A DNA stretch of 64,000 nucleotides from Whitmania pigra. Taxonomy: Eukaryota; Annelida; Clitellata; Hirudinida; Haemopidae. The notes beneath the pieces were generated by a model. The model was not told the origin of the DNA and ran no database searches. It saw only the letters and a list, made by a program, of their open reading frames with translations. Position 1 is the stretch's first letter. Each line of letters begins with the position of its first letter. The position numbers and the translations under genes were made by a program. The DNA is taken from contig JAJTWR010000263.1 in assembly GCA_021613335.1 (NCBI GenBank), positions 3,807,268-3,871,267 of the forward strand, in the 5' to 3' direction. Below, piece by piece: positions 62,843-64,000 of the stretch.

Positions 62843-63479
62843 AATCTGATGTTTTCATTAAGCTTTCATAACATCGTTTAAACGAAGGAGGCTTAAATAA
62901 TCGGGGAATTCCGGTGTCGAAGTTTTTACCTAAAACTGGTTTACAAAAATCATTTAAGGGGTATAATCGGCATCAATTCCTAGAGCGAATAGACTAATAT
63001 TAAGATTCTAGAATCTAGATATACGAGTTTATAATATAACATTTCTTTAGAACTCAGACTCAGTAAATTACTACCTGTTTCGGGCTTCGAATGAAGATTT
63101 GGGTGGCAATTTTTGGGGCAGCGGTGTAATTCGAAGGGTAGGCAGTGTGCTCAACAGGATCAATCAGGACTGTTGAAATCCGAAGAGAAGCCAGAGGGTT
63201 CAACTGAATCAATCATAAGAAGAACCGACGTCAGGATCGTCATCGGGAATTGAAGGCAGTGACTGTGAGATCGAGAAGATCGTCATCAGGAGCGATTTCG
63301 TCAATTGGGGAGCGTCATCATCATCCTCAGCAGGATCCAGGTTATCAACATTCGTTGGCGATAACTAGTAACTAGGCATCAGTGTGCCCGAACCACTTTT
63401 CGATGGGAGATGTCTCAAGAAAATCTAGGTCATCGGGAATCCGGAGGTTTGGATAACTTGTCGGGAACGGATTGTCCGG

Positions 63480-63896
63480 ATGATACTATACTATACGATT
63501 TTAATGGGATTTGTTCATCAGGTATCAGAGGACAATGACAAGTTTTCTTCAGAGCAAAATCCTATTGGTCATTTGGTAATGACAAATGATATTGGTAATG
63601 AACTCTTGTCGTTTGGATGGAAGACCAAATGGGCATCTTTTGAAACGTTGTCAGAATCTCAAAACTGTCGAGCGTGTTCAGGAGATTGCCAAAGATTGAG
63701 AAAGGACAAGATCAGTACATTCAGAGATACCATCTTGGTAGTACCGAACGGTCTTTCCAGAAAGGTACTCATGCTATTACCGGTACATTGCAAATACGAT
63801 CAGAAAGTAAAGAGATCGTATATCTTAAGGGAAAAATCCAGTAGAGTATCTTTTGAAACTTTGTCAGAGTCTCATAACTGTCCAATGCTCTCATGA
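63480..63896 (+). CDS. Hypothetical 138-codon ORF in repeat unit 2
   Basis: Same protein as the ORF at 62258-62674. Preservation of the identical protein says little because the DNA copies are nearly identical overall. Confidence 0.3.
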   Translation: MILYYTILMGFVHQVSEDNDKFSSEQNPIGHLVMTNDIGNELLSFGWKTKWASFETLSESQNCRACSGDCQRLRKDKISTFRDTILVVPNGLSRKVLMLLPVHCKYDQKVKRSYILREKSSRVSFETLSESHNCPMLS

Positions 63897-64000
63897 GATC
63901 GCTGAAGATCCAAAGTAGAGTAATCATGTTCTTAGTTCTAGCGATATGACTGAAATTAACAGTCTAGAAGATCTTTCCGCTGAACAAATAGATCAGTTGT

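Larger units (their letters stand above)
61841..64000 (+). repeat. Tandem direct repeat, 1,222-bp period (second copy runs off the window)
   Basis: Unit 1 is 61841-63062, unit 2 is 63063-64000. By eye only a few substitutions separate them over 938 bp (for example near 61889/63111, 61907/63129 and 62397/63619). Higher GC than the flanks, with GATCGTCATC phrases. No similarity to other elements here. Confidence 0.9.

Noticed and set aside
61841..64000. The tandem repeat as LTRs of one retroelement
   Set aside because: There is no TG...CA boundary, PBS or polypurine tract at the unit joints, and the second unit follows directly without an internal region. Left open as unknown.
1..64000. CRISPR arrays, operons, riboswitches, bacterial-type promoters
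   Set aside because: None seen; the sequence is eukaryotic with spliced genes and retroelements.

Overview
This window is AT-rich, repeat-packed animal genomic DNA, probably from an invertebrate. The grounds are a multi-exon gene with canonical GT-AG introns and animal-type mobile elements: RNase H LINEs, CR1/L2-like LINEs, LINEs with a restriction-like endonuclease (RLE), Ty3/gypsy, copia with an insect-type PBS, hAT, pogo/Tigger, mariner, piggyBac, and tRNA-derived SINEs. The species cannot be named from sequence alone. There is no sign of bacterial gene organisation.

About 60% of the window (41095 down to 3094, minus strand) is one host gene, an ortholog of BAZ1A/ACF1, the large subunit of the ACF and CHRAC ISWI chromatin remodelers. 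I could follow 24 coding exons (about 1,400 codons) carrying, in order, the WAC, DDT, WHIM-type, PHD and bromodomain modules. All splice joints but one (exon 17 to 18) keep frame. Its introns are filled with elements: a mariner head (intron 2), a piggyBac relic and a hAT element (intron 3), SINEs (intron 4), an LTR-like block (intron 6), a 10-kb collection of mariner, hAT, CR1, RLE-LINE and foldback repeats (intron 7), a gypsy element antisense to the gene (intron 8), and a hammerhead-ribozyme retroelement relic (intron 9).

Upstream of the gene (41.2-61.5 kb) is a nested stack with readable target-site duplications. An RNase H LINE copy (42.3-59.7 kb) was split by a hAT element (42855-54278, TSD GAAATGAA). 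The hAT carries a pogo/Tigger element (42874-53382, TA). The pogo was split by a gypsy element (43468-51194, TSD GGCA), and the 5' LTR of the gypsy was split by a second LINE (47494-50967, 15-bp TSD). The same outer LINE was also hit by a copia element (54815-59098, TSD ATAGC), whose interior holds a hAT MITE (TSD CCTGTTCC), an L2-like LINE and an RLE-LINE piece. A second hAT/pogo composite follows at 59.7-61.5 kb with a solo LTR inside it.

The right edge (61841-64000) is a nearly identical direct repeat with a 1,222-bp period that I could not assign. It is the least explained sequence in the window. The most distinctive functional RNA candidate is a hammerhead ribozyme at 17355-17398, with two degenerate relatives at 16627-16671 and 23536-23580, as known from Penelope-like elements and retrozymes.
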